36,120 bases of DNA from an uncultured Veillonella sp. (GCF_900545795.1 NZ_URAR01000018.1:1-36120), one strand, 5' to 3'; positions 1 through 9,471 are shown, counted from the stretch's first letter. The notes: generated by a model from the sequence alone, not told the origin. Numbers and translations: made by a program.

Positions 1-1485
1 GATACTACCGCCACCAATTTCTACACCATTAAGAACCATGTCATAAGCAATGGCTTTAACAGCACCTGGGTCTGTAGCTAATTTTTCAATATCTTCAGCA
101 CGTGGAGATGTGAATGGATGGTGCATAGCTACATAGCGTTTTTCTTCTTCGCTATATTCAAACATTGGGAAATCAGTTACCCAAGTGAAGGCCAATTTAT
201 CTTGGTCAATTAAGTTCATGCGACGGCCCATTTCAAGGCGAAGTTCACCAAGAGCTTTTGCTACTACAGCTGGTTTATCTGCAATCATTAACACTAAATC
301 GCCAGGCTGTGCATTCATTTTTTCACCAATTGCACGGATAGTATCTTCACCTAAGAACTTCATGATTTGAGATTTAATTGTTCCGTCTTCATTGAAGCAA
401 GCCCAAGCAAGACCTTTAGCACCATATTGGTTTACGTAAGTTACAAGATCATCAAGCTCGCGACGAGGAATACCAGCATCGCCTGGTACTACAATACCTT
501 TTACTACGCCACCATTGTCAATAACAGAGCGGAATACTTTAAACTCTGTAGTGCGAACAAGATCAGTTACATCAGTAAATTCCATGCCAAAGCGAAGGTC
601 TGGTTTATCGGAACCATATTTTTCCATCGCTTCATCCCAAGTAATGCGAGGCATTGGCACTGGAATATCAATGTCCATAGTTGTTTTGAAAATATGTTGA
701 ACAAGACCTTCAAGAAGTTTTAAAATATCTTCTTGGTCGATGAAGCTCATTTCCAAGTCCAGCTGAGTAAATTCAGGTTGACGGTCAGCGCGAAGGTCTT
801 CATCACGGAAACAACGTACGATTTGGAAATATTTTTCATAGCCTGCTACCATCAAGATTTGTTTAAAAATCTGTGGAGATTGTGGCAAGGCATAGAAACT
901 GCCAGGATTTACACGGGATGGTACTAAATAGTCACGAGCCCCTTCTGGTGTACTCTTAGTAAGCATTGGTGTTTCGATTTCAAGGAAATCATGATTGTCT
1001 AAGAAATCGCGCATTGCCTTAGTCACGCGGTGACGAAGGATTAAATTGCGTTGCATTTCTGGACGGCGAAGGTCCAAATAACGATATTTTAAGCGGATAT
1101 TTTCATCTACATCAATATTGTCTTGAATATAGAATGGAGGTGTTTTAGATTTGTTTAACACGCGAAGCTCTTCGCAGTACATTTCAAAACGACCAGTTAC
1201 TAAGTTAGGGTTTACAGCTTCTGCATCGCGTTCTGTAATTTTACCGCGCACGCAAAGTACGAATTCATTACGCACATCTTCTGCTTTGTGGAATGATTCT
1301 AAATTATGATCTGGAGAAGCTACGATTTGAACTACGCCAGAACGATCTCGTAAGTCAATAAAGATTAAGCCACCATGGTCACGACGGCGCTCTACCCAAC
1401 CACAAAGAACAACCTCCTTACCGATATGTTCTTCGCTGATAGTACCGCAGCCATGTGTACGGTGCAATCCTTGCATTGTTTCCAT
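1..1485 (-). CDS. aspS: Aspartyl-tRNA synthetase, C-terminal part cut by window edge
   Basis: Class II aminoacyl-tRNA synthetase that charges tRNA-Asp (or tRNA-Asp/Asn) with aspartate in the cytoplasm. The reading frame is open from the ATG at 1485 to the left edge, about 495 codons. Bacterial AspRS is usually near 590 residues, so about 100 C-terminal residues lie outside. The N-terminus (METMQGLHRTHGCGTI, then GWVERRRDHGGLIFIDLRDR) is the OB-fold anticodon-binding domain. The last codons inside the window encode YDMVLNGVEIGGGS, a conserved catalytic-core stretch. The ATG at 1485 follows GAAAGGATG, which overlaps the hisS stop; an ATG three codons later (1476) is a less likely start. It is the last visible gene of the recJ-to-aspS run and directly follows hisS, a common Firmicute pairing. 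Identification is firm; the tRNA specificity is not decided here. Confidence 0.96.
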   Translation of the reverse strand, partial: METMQGLHRTHGCGTISEEHIGKEVVLCGWVERRRDHGGLIFIDLRDRSGVVQIVASPDHNLESFHKAEDVRNEFVLCVRGKITERDAEAVNPNLVTGRFEMYCEELRVLNKSKTPPFYIQDNIDVDENIRLKYRYLDLRRPEMQRNLILRHRVTKAMRDFLDNHDFLEIETPMLTKSTPEGARDYLVPSRVNPGSFYALPQSPQIFKQILMVAGYEKYFQIVRCFRDEDLRADRQPEFTQLDLEMSFIDQEDILKLLEGLVQHIFKTTMDIDIPVPMPRITWDEAMEKYGSDKPDLRFGMEFTDVTDLVRTTEFKVFRSVIDNGGVVKGIVVPGDAGIPRRELDDLVTYVNQYGAKGLAWACFNEDGTIKSQIMKFLGEDTIRAIGEKMNAQPGDLVLMIADKPAVVAKALGELRLEMGRRMNLIDQDKLAFTWVTDFPMFEYSEEEKRYVAMHHPFTSPRAEDIEKLATDPGAVKAIAYDMVLNGVEIGGGSI

Positions 1486-1490
1486 TATTG

Positions 1491-2762
1491 TCATCCTTTC
1501 ACTAATGAGGTTATACGTGCTTTCACTTCCGCTAATGGCACTGTTTCTTGTTCACTCGTTTCCATATAGCGAAGTATTGCTTCACCACGAGCTAATTCAT
1601 CATCACCCAATATAATAACATATTTTGCATGAGTTTTGTTAGCATGTTTTAGCTGACTCTTCATACTTTTATTTTCGCCTACCATGGACGCCTTAATATA
1701 ATCACTGCGAAGCGCATGCACAATTTTAAAGCCTTCAAGCTGTGCCGCTTCCCCTAAAGCTACGACAAACACTGATGGCTCAATGGTCGCTTCTGGTAAT
1801 AAACCTTGTTTCTCTAAAGCTAGCAATACTCGTTCAATACCCATAGCAAAGCCTACAGCTGGCGTATGTGGACCATCTAGTTCCTCCACTAAGCCATCAT
1901 AGCGTCCGCCACCGGCAATGGCACTTTGAGAGCCAAGTGGTGCATATTGCACTTCAAAAGCTGTTTTGGTGTAATAATCAAGGCCTCGAACGAGGCGTGG
2001 ATTAACTGTGTAATTTACTTCCGCTGCAGTTAGCAATTGTTTTACTTGTTCAAAATGACCTGCACATTCATCGCACAAATTATCAGAAATTTCTGGAGCG
2101 CCCACACTAAGTGCTTTGCAACTTTCTTCTTTACAATCTAAAATGCGCATTGGATTTTTGTACAAGCGACCTTGGCAATCTTCACATAATTGCTCTTTCT
2201 TTGGTTCGAAGAAGGCAATTAGCTTCTCCCGGTAAGCTGGTCGACAATTCGGGCAACCAACAGAGTTAACTTGTACGCTCAAATCTTTAAGTCCTAAGTC
2301 ACTAAAGAGTTGTAAGGCCATCAAAATAACATCCGCATCAGCACTTGGTGCCTGCGTACCTAGTACTTCTACGCCAAATTGATGGAACTGACGATAGCGT
2401 CCTGCCTGTGGTTTATCATGGCGGAACATAGGACCCATGTAAAACCATTTAGTCAAACTTTCTTGTCCATATACTTTATTTTCTAAATACGCACGCACAG
2501 CAGACGCTGTATTTTCAGGACGTAAAGTATATGTCTGTTCTTTTTTATCCCCTGTTGGGAATGAATACATTTCCTTTTGCACTACATCGGTAGTTTCTCC
2601 AATACCGCGCAAAAATAAACCTGTTTCCTCAAAAATAGGGGTTCGAATTTCTTCAAATCCATAGGCCGCACAAAGCTTGCGAATAGCCTCTTCCATATAG
2701 CGCCAATTGCCAAGGACTGCAGGCAAAAAGTCCTGTGTGCCTCGTGGCTTTTGAATTGCCAT
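1491..2762 (-). CDS. hisS: Histidyl-tRNA synthetase
   Basis: Charges tRNA-His with histidine. The 423-residue length is normal for bacterial HisRS. It opens with MAIQKPRGTQDFLP, the family signature. Class II motif 2 appears as FRHDKPQAGRYRQFHQFGVE, and the histidine-binding RGLDYYTKTAFE and motif 3 region GGGRYDGLVEELDG (then GFAMGIERV) follow, with an anticodon-binding domain at the C-terminus. A Cys-rich stretch near residues 170-220 (CPNCRPAYREK, CEDCQGRLYK, CDECAGHF) looks like the insertion domain with zinc-ribbon-like CxxC pairs. I chose the ATG at 2762 over an in-frame TTG at 2777 because GGGAGG lies just upstream of it. It starts 2 bp after the hemZ stop, so the two are almost certainly cotranscribed and possibly translationally coupled. 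Confidence 0.97.
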   Translation of the reverse strand: MAIQKPRGTQDFLPAVLGNWRYMEEAIRKLCAAYGFEEIRTPIFEETGLFLRGIGETTDVVQKEMYSFPTGDKKEQTYTLRPENTASAVRAYLENKVYGQESLTKWFYMGPMFRHDKPQAGRYRQFHQFGVEVLGTQAPSADADVILMALQLFSDLGLKDLSVQVNSVGCPNCRPAYREKLIAFFEPKKEQLCEDCQGRLYKNPMRILDCKEESCKALSVGAPEISDNLCDECAGHFEQVKQLLTAAEVNYTVNPRLVRGLDYYTKTAFEVQYAPLGSQSAIAGGGRYDGLVEELDGPHTPAVGFAMGIERVLLALEKQGLLPEATIEPSVFVVALGEAAQLEGFKIVHALRSDYIKASMVGENKSMKSQLKHANKTHAKYVIILGDDELARGEAILRYMETSEQETVPLAEVKARITSLVKG

Positions 2763-2764
2763 AA

Positions 2765-4465
2765 TTATCCCTCCCAATGTATTTTACTTAGCGTTGATCG
2801 CTTTTGTAACAATCGATCCAATGTATCGATATACACCGACACATCCTTTGGTATATGTTGTTTTCGCTGCCTATAGTCAGCTCCATATATCCATTTGGAT
2901 GAGCCTCCTGGCCCAATAGATATAATACTCTGACGCTCTTCCATAATGCGAATATTATATTCACATTCATAACCGGGCAAAGTATAGCCGATATTTTCTA
3001 GTTGACCGCGCATATATTGTTGGCGATATACATAATACGGTACATAGCCCGCCGCCTCAAGACGCTCGCGACTTAGCTGCACCATCTCTTTTACAATTGC
3101 CTCTTCTGGCATAAATTGAAGTCCTTGTCCATCATATAAAGGGCTCCCTCGTTTTAACGCCAATGTATGAATTGTAACATTTTCAGGCCTTACCTGACAA
3201 ACGTAATCTAAGTTTTCTTTCATATGTGCTAATGTCTGATGTGGTAAACCAGCAATAAAATCCATATTCACAATGAAGTCAGTGTTGCGTCTTACCTCTT
3301 CATACAAAGTCTTTATATCCTCTGCTTTATGGCCTCTTGCAATAGCTTTTAGTATATGATCGTGCATAGACTGAGGGTTAATGCTGATGCGATTTACCCC
3401 CAAGCGTTTCATAGTATCTAATTTGTGAGCTGTTACCGAGTCAGGTCGTCCTGCTTCTACAGTAAATTCTTTATCACCTTGATGTAATACTTGCAAAGTT
3501 TCAAGAACTTGCTGAAAATCCGCATCACATAAACTCGTCGGCGTGCCACCACCCATATATAAACTATCAACCGATAGATTATATTGCTCCACTAGATTAG
3601 CTACATGCTTAGCATCCTTTTGAAAGGCCTCTACAAAATCTGGAATGCGCCCATAATCTTGTATGAGTCCATAAGGAAAGGAGCAATAGGTACAACGAGT
3701 CTGGCAAAATGGAATACCCGCATATACGCTCACATGTTGCTTCATCGCCTCGTGCGGTGCCACATAGGGCCTTTGTAAGCTACCTATTTGCCTCAATAAA
3801 CTAAGCTTTGATTCACTCACTTCATGTAAGGCATGAAGCGCATCACTCGCCTTTTGGGCTACTTTGCCGTCCATAGTAGTGGCCCTTGATTTCTCTGTAA
3901 TCTGAGGACTAGACTCTACTGTGGCATGGGGAGTAAATTGCGCTGTAGCATAGAGGCTAGATTTTTCTGTACTCTGAGGACCACATTGCACTGTATCATG
4001 AGAACTAGATTCTACTGTTGCATAATCCTGTTCAACAGCATCCCAAAGTTTATGAAATAGCTTAGTCGGTCGAACACCTACCATAGTGCCCCATTCACCA
4101 ACCGGTGATAGTCCTTGGGCCGTACGCAATAAGCGAAGTAGTTCGCCGCCCATACGCGTGCGCCCAGCCGAGCTAATTTCACCATAAATAGTAGCCTTTA
4201 GTTCACGTTCTTTTGGCTTTAGTAGTATCGCTTCAGAACTATCTGCTAGCCCCTCATCAGCCCTTTGACTAGCCTGATTTGAGGAAATACTAGACTCAGC
4301 AACTTCATATACATCTAATATATATTGCCCTGACTCAGCTTCACGCCCTACTAATTGCCAATGCGCCTCTTTGGCCGTCACTAAGCCGGCTGCGCCACAA
4401 TGATGGGCCACTACACTGCCTAATGGTAATGGCCCTTCATAGGAATATGTATGAATATTACTCAC
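2765..4465 (-). CDS. hemZ: HemZ-type radical SAM coproporphyrinogen dehydrogenase-like protein
   Basis: Radical SAM protein of the HemZ/HemN-like group, associated with oxygen-independent coproporphyrinogen III handling in haem synthesis. The cluster-binding motif is CQTRCTYC (Cys254, Cys258, Cys261, CX3CX2C), followed by SLYMGGGTPTSL and NPQSMHDHILKAIARGH, both typical of the HemN/HemZ family. The N-terminal domain ends in GVRPTKLFHKL, a HemZ hallmark. At 566 residues it is longer than most HemZ proteins (around 490-500 from memory). The surplus is a Ser/Thr-rich insert: residues 149-196 are six 8-residue repeats (see the repeat entry), and residues 56-80 are also Ser/Ala-rich. The first 8 bp overlap the fur stop, so it is coupled to fur, which fits iron-linked haem control. 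Substrate is inferred from family only; many HemN-like proteins are not true oxidases. Confidence 0.88.
   Translation of the reverse strand: MSNIHTYSYEGPLPLGSVVAHHCGAAGLVTAKEAHWQLVGREAESGQYILDVYEVAESSISSNQASQRADEGLADSSEAILLKPKERELKATIYGEISSAGRTRMGGELLRLLRTAQGLSPVGEWGTMVGVRPTKLFHKLWDAVEQDYATVESSSHDTVQCGPQSTEKSSLYATAQFTPHATVESSPQITEKSRATTMDGKVAQKASDALHALHEVSESKLSLLRQIGSLQRPYVAPHEAMKQHVSVYAGIPFCQTRCTYCSFPYGLIQDYGRIPDFVEAFQKDAKHVANLVEQYNLSVDSLYMGGGTPTSLCDADFQQVLETLQVLHQGDKEFTVEAGRPDSVTAHKLDTMKRLGVNRISINPQSMHDHILKAIARGHKAEDIKTLYEEVRRNTDFIVNMDFIAGLPHQTLAHMKENLDYVCQVRPENVTIHTLALKRGSPLYDGQGLQFMPEEAIVKEMVQLSRERLEAAGYVPYYVYRQQYMRGQLENIGYTLPGYECEYNIRIMEERQSIISIGPGGSSKWIYGADYRQRKQHIPKDVSVYIDTLDRLLQKRSTLSKIHWEG
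3878..4021 (-). repeat. 24-bp coding tandem repeat, 6 units, inside hemZ
   Basis: Residues 149-196 of HemZ divide into six 8-residue units: ATVESSSH, DTVQCGPQ, STEKSSLY, ATAQFTPH, ATVESSPQ, ITEKSRAT. Units 1-3 and 4-6 also pair as two 24-residue super-units (12 of 24 identical). At DNA level, TCTGTAATCTGAGGA (from 3894) recurs as TCTGTACTCTGAGGA (from 3966), 72 bp away. The repeat keeps frame and falls in a linker between the N-terminal domain and the radical SAM barrel. Confidence 0.85.
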
Positions 4466-4931
4466 TCTTAGCCGCTTCCTCTTCTGCCTTCATCTTTTCT
4501 TGGCAGTCGCCGCAATATCCATATACTTTTAGTTGATGGTCAATCGTTTTAAAGTTAAGTTTTTTAGCGATGATAGACTCTAATGTTTCTAACATATCAT
4601 CTTCAAACTCTTTTACACAGCCACATTTTACGCAAATGAGATGATGGTGGAAATGAGCAAATTCTTCATCATTTAACTCATAGCGATTGCGGCCATCGCC
4701 AAAATCAAGGCGTTTTAATAGATCAAGCTCAGTAAATAAATCCAAGGTGCGGTAAATAGTAGCTAAACCGATATCAGGTGCTACTTGTTTTACAAGAACA
4801 TATACATCTTCCGCACAAAGATGTTTTTCTTCTGCATCGATAAAGGCTTGCAAAATAGTTTGACGTTGTGTAGTCAATTTGTATTTTTTGTCTTTAATGC
4901 GTTCTTTTAATTTTTCCAATGTAGTGTTCAT
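4458..4931 (-). CDS. fur: Fur-family metal-responsive transcriptional regulator
   Basis: DNA-binding repressor of the ferric-uptake-regulator family, 157 residues. It has an N-terminal winged helix (LTTQRQTILQAF, then IGLATIYRTLDLF as recognition helix) and a C-terminal dimerisation/metal domain. HFHHH (residues 93-97) contributes regulatory metal ligands, and two CxxC pairs (Cys100/103, Cys140/143) form the structural zinc site. The Fur, PerR and Zur subgroups cannot be separated with confidence from sequence alone. Being immediately upstream of and overlapping hemZ suggests an iron/haem role. It starts with ATG after AAGGATG, 2 bp past the permease stop. I did not find a convincing Fur box next to it, consistent with read-through from an upstream promoter. 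Confidence 0.93.
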   Translation of the reverse strand: MNTTLEKLKERIKDKKYKLTTQRQTILQAFIDAEEKHLCAEDVYVLVKQVAPDIGLATIYRTLDLFTELDLLKRLDFGDGRNRYELNDEEFAHFHHHLICVKCGCVKEFEDDMLETLESIIAKKLNFKTIDHQLKVYGYCGDCQEKMKAEEEAAKSE

Positions 4932-4933
4932 AA

Positions 4934-5995
4934 TTACACATCCTTTTTTGAGTAATACGAATTATAATACCATAATTTATTTAAAATAATTTGTAACATC
5001 GCCGTCATAGGCACGGCCGTCATCATGCCGATAATACCAAAGAAATAACCACCTATAAAAATTACCATCAACACCACTAAAGGATGAAGTTTGATAACAT
5101 GGCCCATTATCTTAGGCATTATAATCTGACCGTCTAAGACCTGCAGAATAAAATATGTAATCGCTACCTTTAATGCTAAGCCAGGACTAATAATGAAGGC
5201 TAAGACGATAGCTGGTACGGCCGCTATAATAGGGCCAATAATAGGAATCCATTCCGCCATGCCTGCCAATAGGGCCAGCACTAAAGGATAAGGCAATTCA
5301 TAGGCATAGGCCATAATCAAAGTAATGCAGAACATATTGGTCGCCAAAACCAATAAACCGCGCAAATAGCCACCCATGGTGCGATGAATTTGATTGACCA
5401 CATCAGTTAAGTAACGATTATATGGCGGTGAAAATAAGTTTAAACAGGCTTCTTTTAAACGTCGTCCGTCCTTTAATAAATAAAAGGTAATAATCGGTAC
5501 GAGTAAAAATTCCAGCATCGCTGTGGCCAAAGAAAAGATGGCAAATATACCGCGCTGAGCCAATTCCACACCATACGTACTAATGCGATTTAATGTGTTC
5601 GTCACCACTGCATCAACTTGCGGTGGCAATTTAACATATGACGTAGTAGCTATAGCTTGCCACAACTCATTTAACTGCGCCATCAAATTTGGAATATTAT
5701 TGATGAGTCGCGTAAACTCTGTCATAAATGGCAGAACAATAAATTTAATTAAAATGGCCATGACTAATACGACAAGTAAAAAGGCTGGAATGATTGCCAT
5801 AAATCGAGGGAACCAAGTCCACCTCAACCGCTTTCTCGCATAATCTTGTATCATATTTACGATAGGTAACAAAATCAATGTAAAAATACATGATACAATA
5901 AGCGGCCATAATACAGGCACAATGGCCCAGAAAAATATGATTGATATAACAATCAACACGGTGCGAATCCAATACTGTGTTGATTTTTTTATCAT
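4934..5995 (-). CDS. AI-2E family (DUF20) membrane permease
   Basis: Polytopic inner-membrane protein of the AI-2E/TqsA-PerM family (353 residues from the chosen start). Members export small molecules or ions; some act as autoinducer-2 exporters or Na+/H+ antiporters, so the substrate here is unknown. Hydrophobic segments are visible near residues 10-50 (VLIVISIIFFWAIVPVLWPL), 60-90, 150-180 and 205-340. The family-typical C-terminal stretch HPLVVLMVIFIGGYFFGIIG is present. I used the ATG at 5995, which has AGGTGG 7 nt upstream; an in-frame GTG at 6007 would put the start inside that site. The ribosome site overlaps the stop of the preceding MBL-fold gene, so coupling is likely. Confidence 0.88.
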   Translation of the reverse strand: MIKKSTQYWIRTVLIVISIIFFWAIVPVLWPLIVSCIFTLILLPIVNMIQDYARKRLRWTWFPRFMAIIPAFLLVVLVMAILIKFIVLPFMTEFTRLINNIPNLMAQLNELWQAIATTSYVKLPPQVDAVVTNTLNRISTYGVELAQRGIFAIFSLATAMLEFLLVPIITFYLLKDGRRLKEACLNLFSPPYNRYLTDVVNQIHRTMGGYLRGLLVLATNMFCITLIMAYAYELPYPLVLALLAGMAEWIPIIGPIIAAVPAIVLAFIISPGLALKVAITYFILQVLDGQIIMPKIMGHVIKLHPLVVLMVIFIGGYFFGIIGMMTAVPMTAMLQIILNKLWYYNSYYSKKDV

Positions 5996-6007
5996 ATGAT
6001 TCACCAC

Positions 6008-6628
6008 CTAACGAACAAAAGGATTATATGTCTTCTCATGTCCAATGGTAGTCTCCGGTCCATGACCAGGATACACTACAGTTTCACTAGGCAAAGGGAA
6101 TAATTTGTCTTGAATCCCCAACACTAAATCATCAAAATTGCTTCCTGGAAAATCTGTGCGCCCTACGGATTCTTGGAATAAGGTATCACCGGCAAAGACT
6201 ACACCTTCTCCGTAATAGCACACGCCGCCAGGAGTATGTCCAGGGGTGAAGAGAACTTTAAAATTATAAGGACCTAACGGCAAGATCTGTCCATCTTCTA
6301 CATAATGAACGTCCCCTTGAACAGTAATATTTAGTCCCATAGCCGCACTTAAATTCACCTGACTATTAGTTAAAAATTCTTTTTCTTTTTCGTGAATATA
6401 AATAGGAATCTGGTAATTATCCACTAATGCTTGCACCGCCCCAATATGATCCCCATGACCATGAGTGAGTAAAATCGCCTGCGGTTCTAAACCTCGTTCC
6501 TTCAATAAATCAACTAAATAGGTTCCTTCAGAGCCTGGGTCTATAATCCAACAATCAGATGAATTATCATCCCCTACAATATAACAATTAGTCTGTAATG
6601 GCCCTAAAGGCAAACGATATAATTTCAT
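6008..6628 (-). CDS. MBL-fold metallohydrolase, glyoxalase II-like
   Basis: Soluble metallo-beta-lactamase-fold hydrolase, 206 residues, of the YqgX/GloB-like group that cleaves thioesters or related substrates. The binuclear metal motif THGHGDH is at residues 55-61 (ligands His56, His58, Asp60, His61). Further ligands are in FTPGHTPGG and FAGDTLF, and the last His is in VVYPGHGPET. It is shorter than classical glyoxalase II (about 250 residues) and lacks that enzyme's C-terminal helical domain, so hydroxyacylglutathione is not necessarily its substrate. It lies between dtd and the permease; the upstream gap of about 70 bp is AT-rich and might hold an internal promoter, but no clear -35 is seen. 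Family sure, substrate unknown. Confidence 0.9.
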   Translation of the reverse strand: MKLYRLPLGPLQTNCYIVGDDNSSDCWIIDPGSEGTYLVDLLKERGLEPQAILLTHGHGDHIGAVQALVDNYQIPIYIHEKEKEFLTNSQVNLSAAMGLNITVQGDVHYVEDGQILPLGPYNFKVLFTPGHTPGGVCYYGEGVVFAGDTLFQESVGRTDFPGSNFDDLVLGIQDKLFPLPSETVVYPGHGPETTIGHEKTYNPFVR

Positions 6629-6698
6629 CTCATCACTCCCTTCGAAGTAAATTTATACCCTTTATTATAAATTGGTTCTATCATAAATTAGTTGTAAT

Positions 6699-7148
6699 CT
6701 AAAACACTTTCTGGCTATCTAGCAAAATTGTTACTGGCCCATCATTGAGAAGTTCAACCTTCATATCAGCTTGGAATACGCCAGTCTCAACAGGGCAATT
6801 TAACTTCTTAACCGCTTCCACAAAAACCTCATACAAGCGATTGGCCTCGTCTGGCGGTGCCGCTTGATCAAAACCAGGTCGGCGTCCTTTGCGTACATCG
6901 CCATACAAAGTAAATTGTGACACAGCCAGCATAGAGCCCTTAATATCTAATAAAGATAGATTCATCTTTTCTTCTGCATCTTCAAAAATTCGCAGATTAG
7001 CAATTTTTTCAGCTAAATACACGGCATCTTTTTCCGTATCACCTTTGCCTACGCCAAGTAATACGAGTACGCCTTGTTCAATCTTGCCTACTACGTCACC
7101 TTCTACGGTAACACTAGCATGTTTTACACGCTGTACTACGGCTCTCAT
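6699..7148 (-). CDS. dtd: D-aminoacyl-tRNA deacylase
   Basis: Proofreading enzyme that removes D-amino acids (and glycine mis-attached to tRNA-Ala) from tRNA. It begins MRAVVQRVKHASVTV and carries both active-site signatures: SQFTLYGD (residues 77-84) and the Gly-cis-Pro motif NDGPVT (residues 135-140). The 149-residue length is normal. The ATG at 7148 has GGGAGG upstream with a 7-nt gap; the in-frame TTG six bases earlier is rejected. It lies directly downstream of rel, a very common Firmicute order (recJ-rel-dtd). Confidence 0.96.
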   Translation of the reverse strand: MRAVVQRVKHASVTVEGDVVGKIEQGVLVLLGVGKGDTEKDAVYLAEKIANLRIFEDAEEKMNLSLLDIKGSMLAVSQFTLYGDVRKGRRPGFDQAAPPDEANRLYEVFVEAVKKLNCPVETGVFQADMKVELLNDGPVTILLDSQKVF

Positions 7149-7223
7149 GCACAACCTCCCACATTCTAAGTTACAATCTCTGTAATATTCTAGTCATATG
7201 CACTGCAAAGACAGTATAATCTA

Positions 7224-9458
7224 TTAATTACTGCCATTGGCACGCTGTACAGAGAATACATCGCGAATACGACGCAATTTAGTCATAACAAAGTCGAGCT
7301 GCGATAAATCGCGAATTTCAATAACTAAGTTAATATTGGCATTCTTAGTATCATCAACTTTAGCATTAATATTTACAATATTAATCTTCATCTCCGATAA
7401 AGTAGCCATAATTTCCATGAGCATACCACCCCGGTCATAAGCCTGAATATCGACGGCTACATGGAAATTATCCTTCGTAGCCACATCCCATTCAACCTCA
7501 ATCATGCGGTCCACATCTTCTTGCGTATGTCCTACATTAGGACAATCTGCGCGATGCACCGACACACCACGGCCACGCGTAATATAACCTACAATTTCAT
7601 CGCCTGGCACCGGATTACAACAACGAGCCATACGCACCATTACATCTGGCTCACCATTACAAAGAATGCCCGTGCTAGAACGCTTGCGCACTGGCTCATG
7701 CATTTTCAAGCGCTCTAATAGCGCCATCGTATCGCGGCGATTATCTTCCTTGGCCACTTCGCGCTTATACATATCAACAATGCGAAGCAGCACTGAGTTA
7801 ACCGGAATACCGCCATAGCCTACAGCCGATAAGAGTTCTGACTCAGTGCCTGCATTTAAGCTCTTCGCAATTTGCTCTAAGCGACCTGGCGTATTGAGGG
7901 CCTTCCAATCATAATTAAGGCGACGCGCTTCTTTTTCAAGCATTTCACGGCCCTTAACCATATTTTCTTCTTTGTTTTCTTTTTTGAACCAATTGCGAAT
8001 CTTACTCTTACTCTCTGTGGAACCTACAATATTGAGCCAGTCTAAACTTGGTTTACCTGTTTTAGACGTAATAATGTCTACAATATCACCATTTTGTAAG
8101 GTGTAATCAAGGGATACGATTTTCCCATTTACTTTAGCCCCTACACAGCGATGCCCCACATCAGTATGGATTCGATAGGCAAAATCTAAAGGCACAGCCC
8201 CTTTTGGCAATTTTACTACATCGCCACGAGGTGTAAAGACGAATACTTCACCGGAGAACACATCAAGTTTTAATGCATTTACTAATTCCTTAGGATTACT
8301 CGAATCTTGCCACTCGAGGACTTGACGAAGCCAACCTACCTTCTGGTCAAAATCCTTGTCGCCTCCCTTATTCCCTTCCTTATACCGCCAATGAGCGGCT
8401 ACACCATACTCTGAAACGCGATGCATATCCCAAGTGCGGATCTGAATCTCTACAGAATGCCCCATAGTGCCAATAACCGTTGTATGCAAAGATTGGTACA
8501 TATTGGACTTAGGCATAGCAATATAATCTTTAAAGCGATATGGCAATGGTTTCCATAAATTATGAACGATGCCTAGCACGGCATAACAATCAGGAATCGT
8601 GTCAACAATAACGCGCACTGCATATAAGTCATAAATCTGTGATAAATCGCGATTATCCTTCTTCATTTTTTTATAAATACTATAAAAATGTTTAGGACGA
8701 CCTTTTACATCTGCCTTAATATTGACATCGCCAAGAGATTTTTTAAGTTGTTCCATAGTGTCATTTACGATTTCCTCGCGCACATGACGCTTTTCCTTCA
8801 TCTGCTCCACTAAGTCATAGTATTTATCTGGCTCTAAGTAGCGGAAAGATAAATCCTCAAGTTCCCATTTCATATTGAAAATCCCGAGTCGATGAGCTAA
8901 TGGCGCAAAAATTTCTAATGTCTCTTGAGCAATTCGTTTTTGCTTATCACTGCGCATATGCTTTAAGGTGCGCATATTATGAAGGCGGTCACCAAGCTTA
9001 ATAACTACGACGCGCACGTCCTTCGCCATGGCGAGAATCATTTTGCGATAGTTCTCTAATTGCTGATCTTCCTTCGTGTGATATTGGAATTGGTTTAATT
9101 TGGTCACACCATCTACTAAGAAGGCCACTTCTTTACCAAAGAGCTCTTCTACTTGTTCCAAAGTAACATCTGTATCTTCTACTACATCATGGAGCAAAGC
9201 AGCAATCAAGGTAGTGCCATCAATTTGCAAATGCGCCAAAATAGTCGCTACCGCCAAGGGATGCAAAATATAAGGCTCCCCTGAGGCACGTTTTTGGGTT
9301 GCATGGGCCTTATCAGCCACCTCAAAGGCCTGCATAATTCGCTTACAATCGTCTTCATCTAAATACGATTGAACAATTTCCATAAAATTATGTAATTCTT
9401 CTTCTTTATTAAAAGCCGTCTGCTCGACCAGCTCTTTTCCTTCTTCATTTTCTATCAT
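7224..9458 (-). CDS. rel: Bifunctional (p)ppGpp synthetase/hydrolase
   Basis: Makes and degrades the stringent-response alarmone (p)ppGpp. Domains in order: HD hydrolase (HATQKRASGEPYILHPLAVA and LLHDVVEDT in the first 120 residues), synthetase (GRPKHFYSIYKKMKK, then VEIQIRTWDMHRVSEYG), TGS (VFTPRGDVVKLPKGAVPLDFAY), a helical/zinc-finger-like region (RCCNPVPGDEIVGYITRGRG) and a C-terminal ACT domain. Both catalytic halves look intact. RFKD in the synthetase matches the RxKD form found in bifunctional Rel enzymes rather than the acidic form of RelA. The start is uncertain: ATG at 9458 follows GGGGGGTGAGG, whereas the GTG at 9467 leaves no room for a ribosome site. Only a few bases separate it from recJ, so they are cotranscribed. 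Confidence 0.95.
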   Translation of the reverse strand: MIENEEGKELVEQTAFNKEEELHNFMEIVQSYLDEDDCKRIMQAFEVADKAHATQKRASGEPYILHPLAVATILAHLQIDGTTLIAALLHDVVEDTDVTLEQVEELFGKEVAFLVDGVTKLNQFQYHTKEDQQLENYRKMILAMAKDVRVVVIKLGDRLHNMRTLKHMRSDKQKRIAQETLEIFAPLAHRLGIFNMKWELEDLSFRYLEPDKYYDLVEQMKEKRHVREEIVNDTMEQLKKSLGDVNIKADVKGRPKHFYSIYKKMKKDNRDLSQIYDLYAVRVIVDTIPDCYAVLGIVHNLWKPLPYRFKDYIAMPKSNMYQSLHTTVIGTMGHSVEIQIRTWDMHRVSEYGVAAHWRYKEGNKGGDKDFDQKVGWLRQVLEWQDSSNPKELVNALKLDVFSGEVFVFTPRGDVVKLPKGAVPLDFAYRIHTDVGHRCVGAKVNGKIVSLDYTLQNGDIVDIITSKTGKPSLDWLNIVGSTESKSKIRNWFKKENKEENMVKGREMLEKEARRLNYDWKALNTPGRLEQIAKSLNAGTESELLSAVGYGGIPVNSVLLRIVDMYKREVAKEDNRRDTMALLERLKMHEPVRKRSSTGILCNGEPDVMVRMARCCNPVPGDEIVGYITRGRGVSVHRADCPNVGHTQEDVDRMIEVEWDVATKDNFHVAVDIQAYDRGGMLMEIMATLSEMKINIVNINAKVDDTKNANINLVIEIRDLSQLDFVMTKLRRIRDVFSVQRANGSN

Positions 9459-9471
9459 ATACCTCACCCCC

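Noticed and set aside
1..927. Several plus-strand frames at the left end
   Set aside because: The minus strand is continuously open as aspS with recognisable motifs; the plus frames are shadows.
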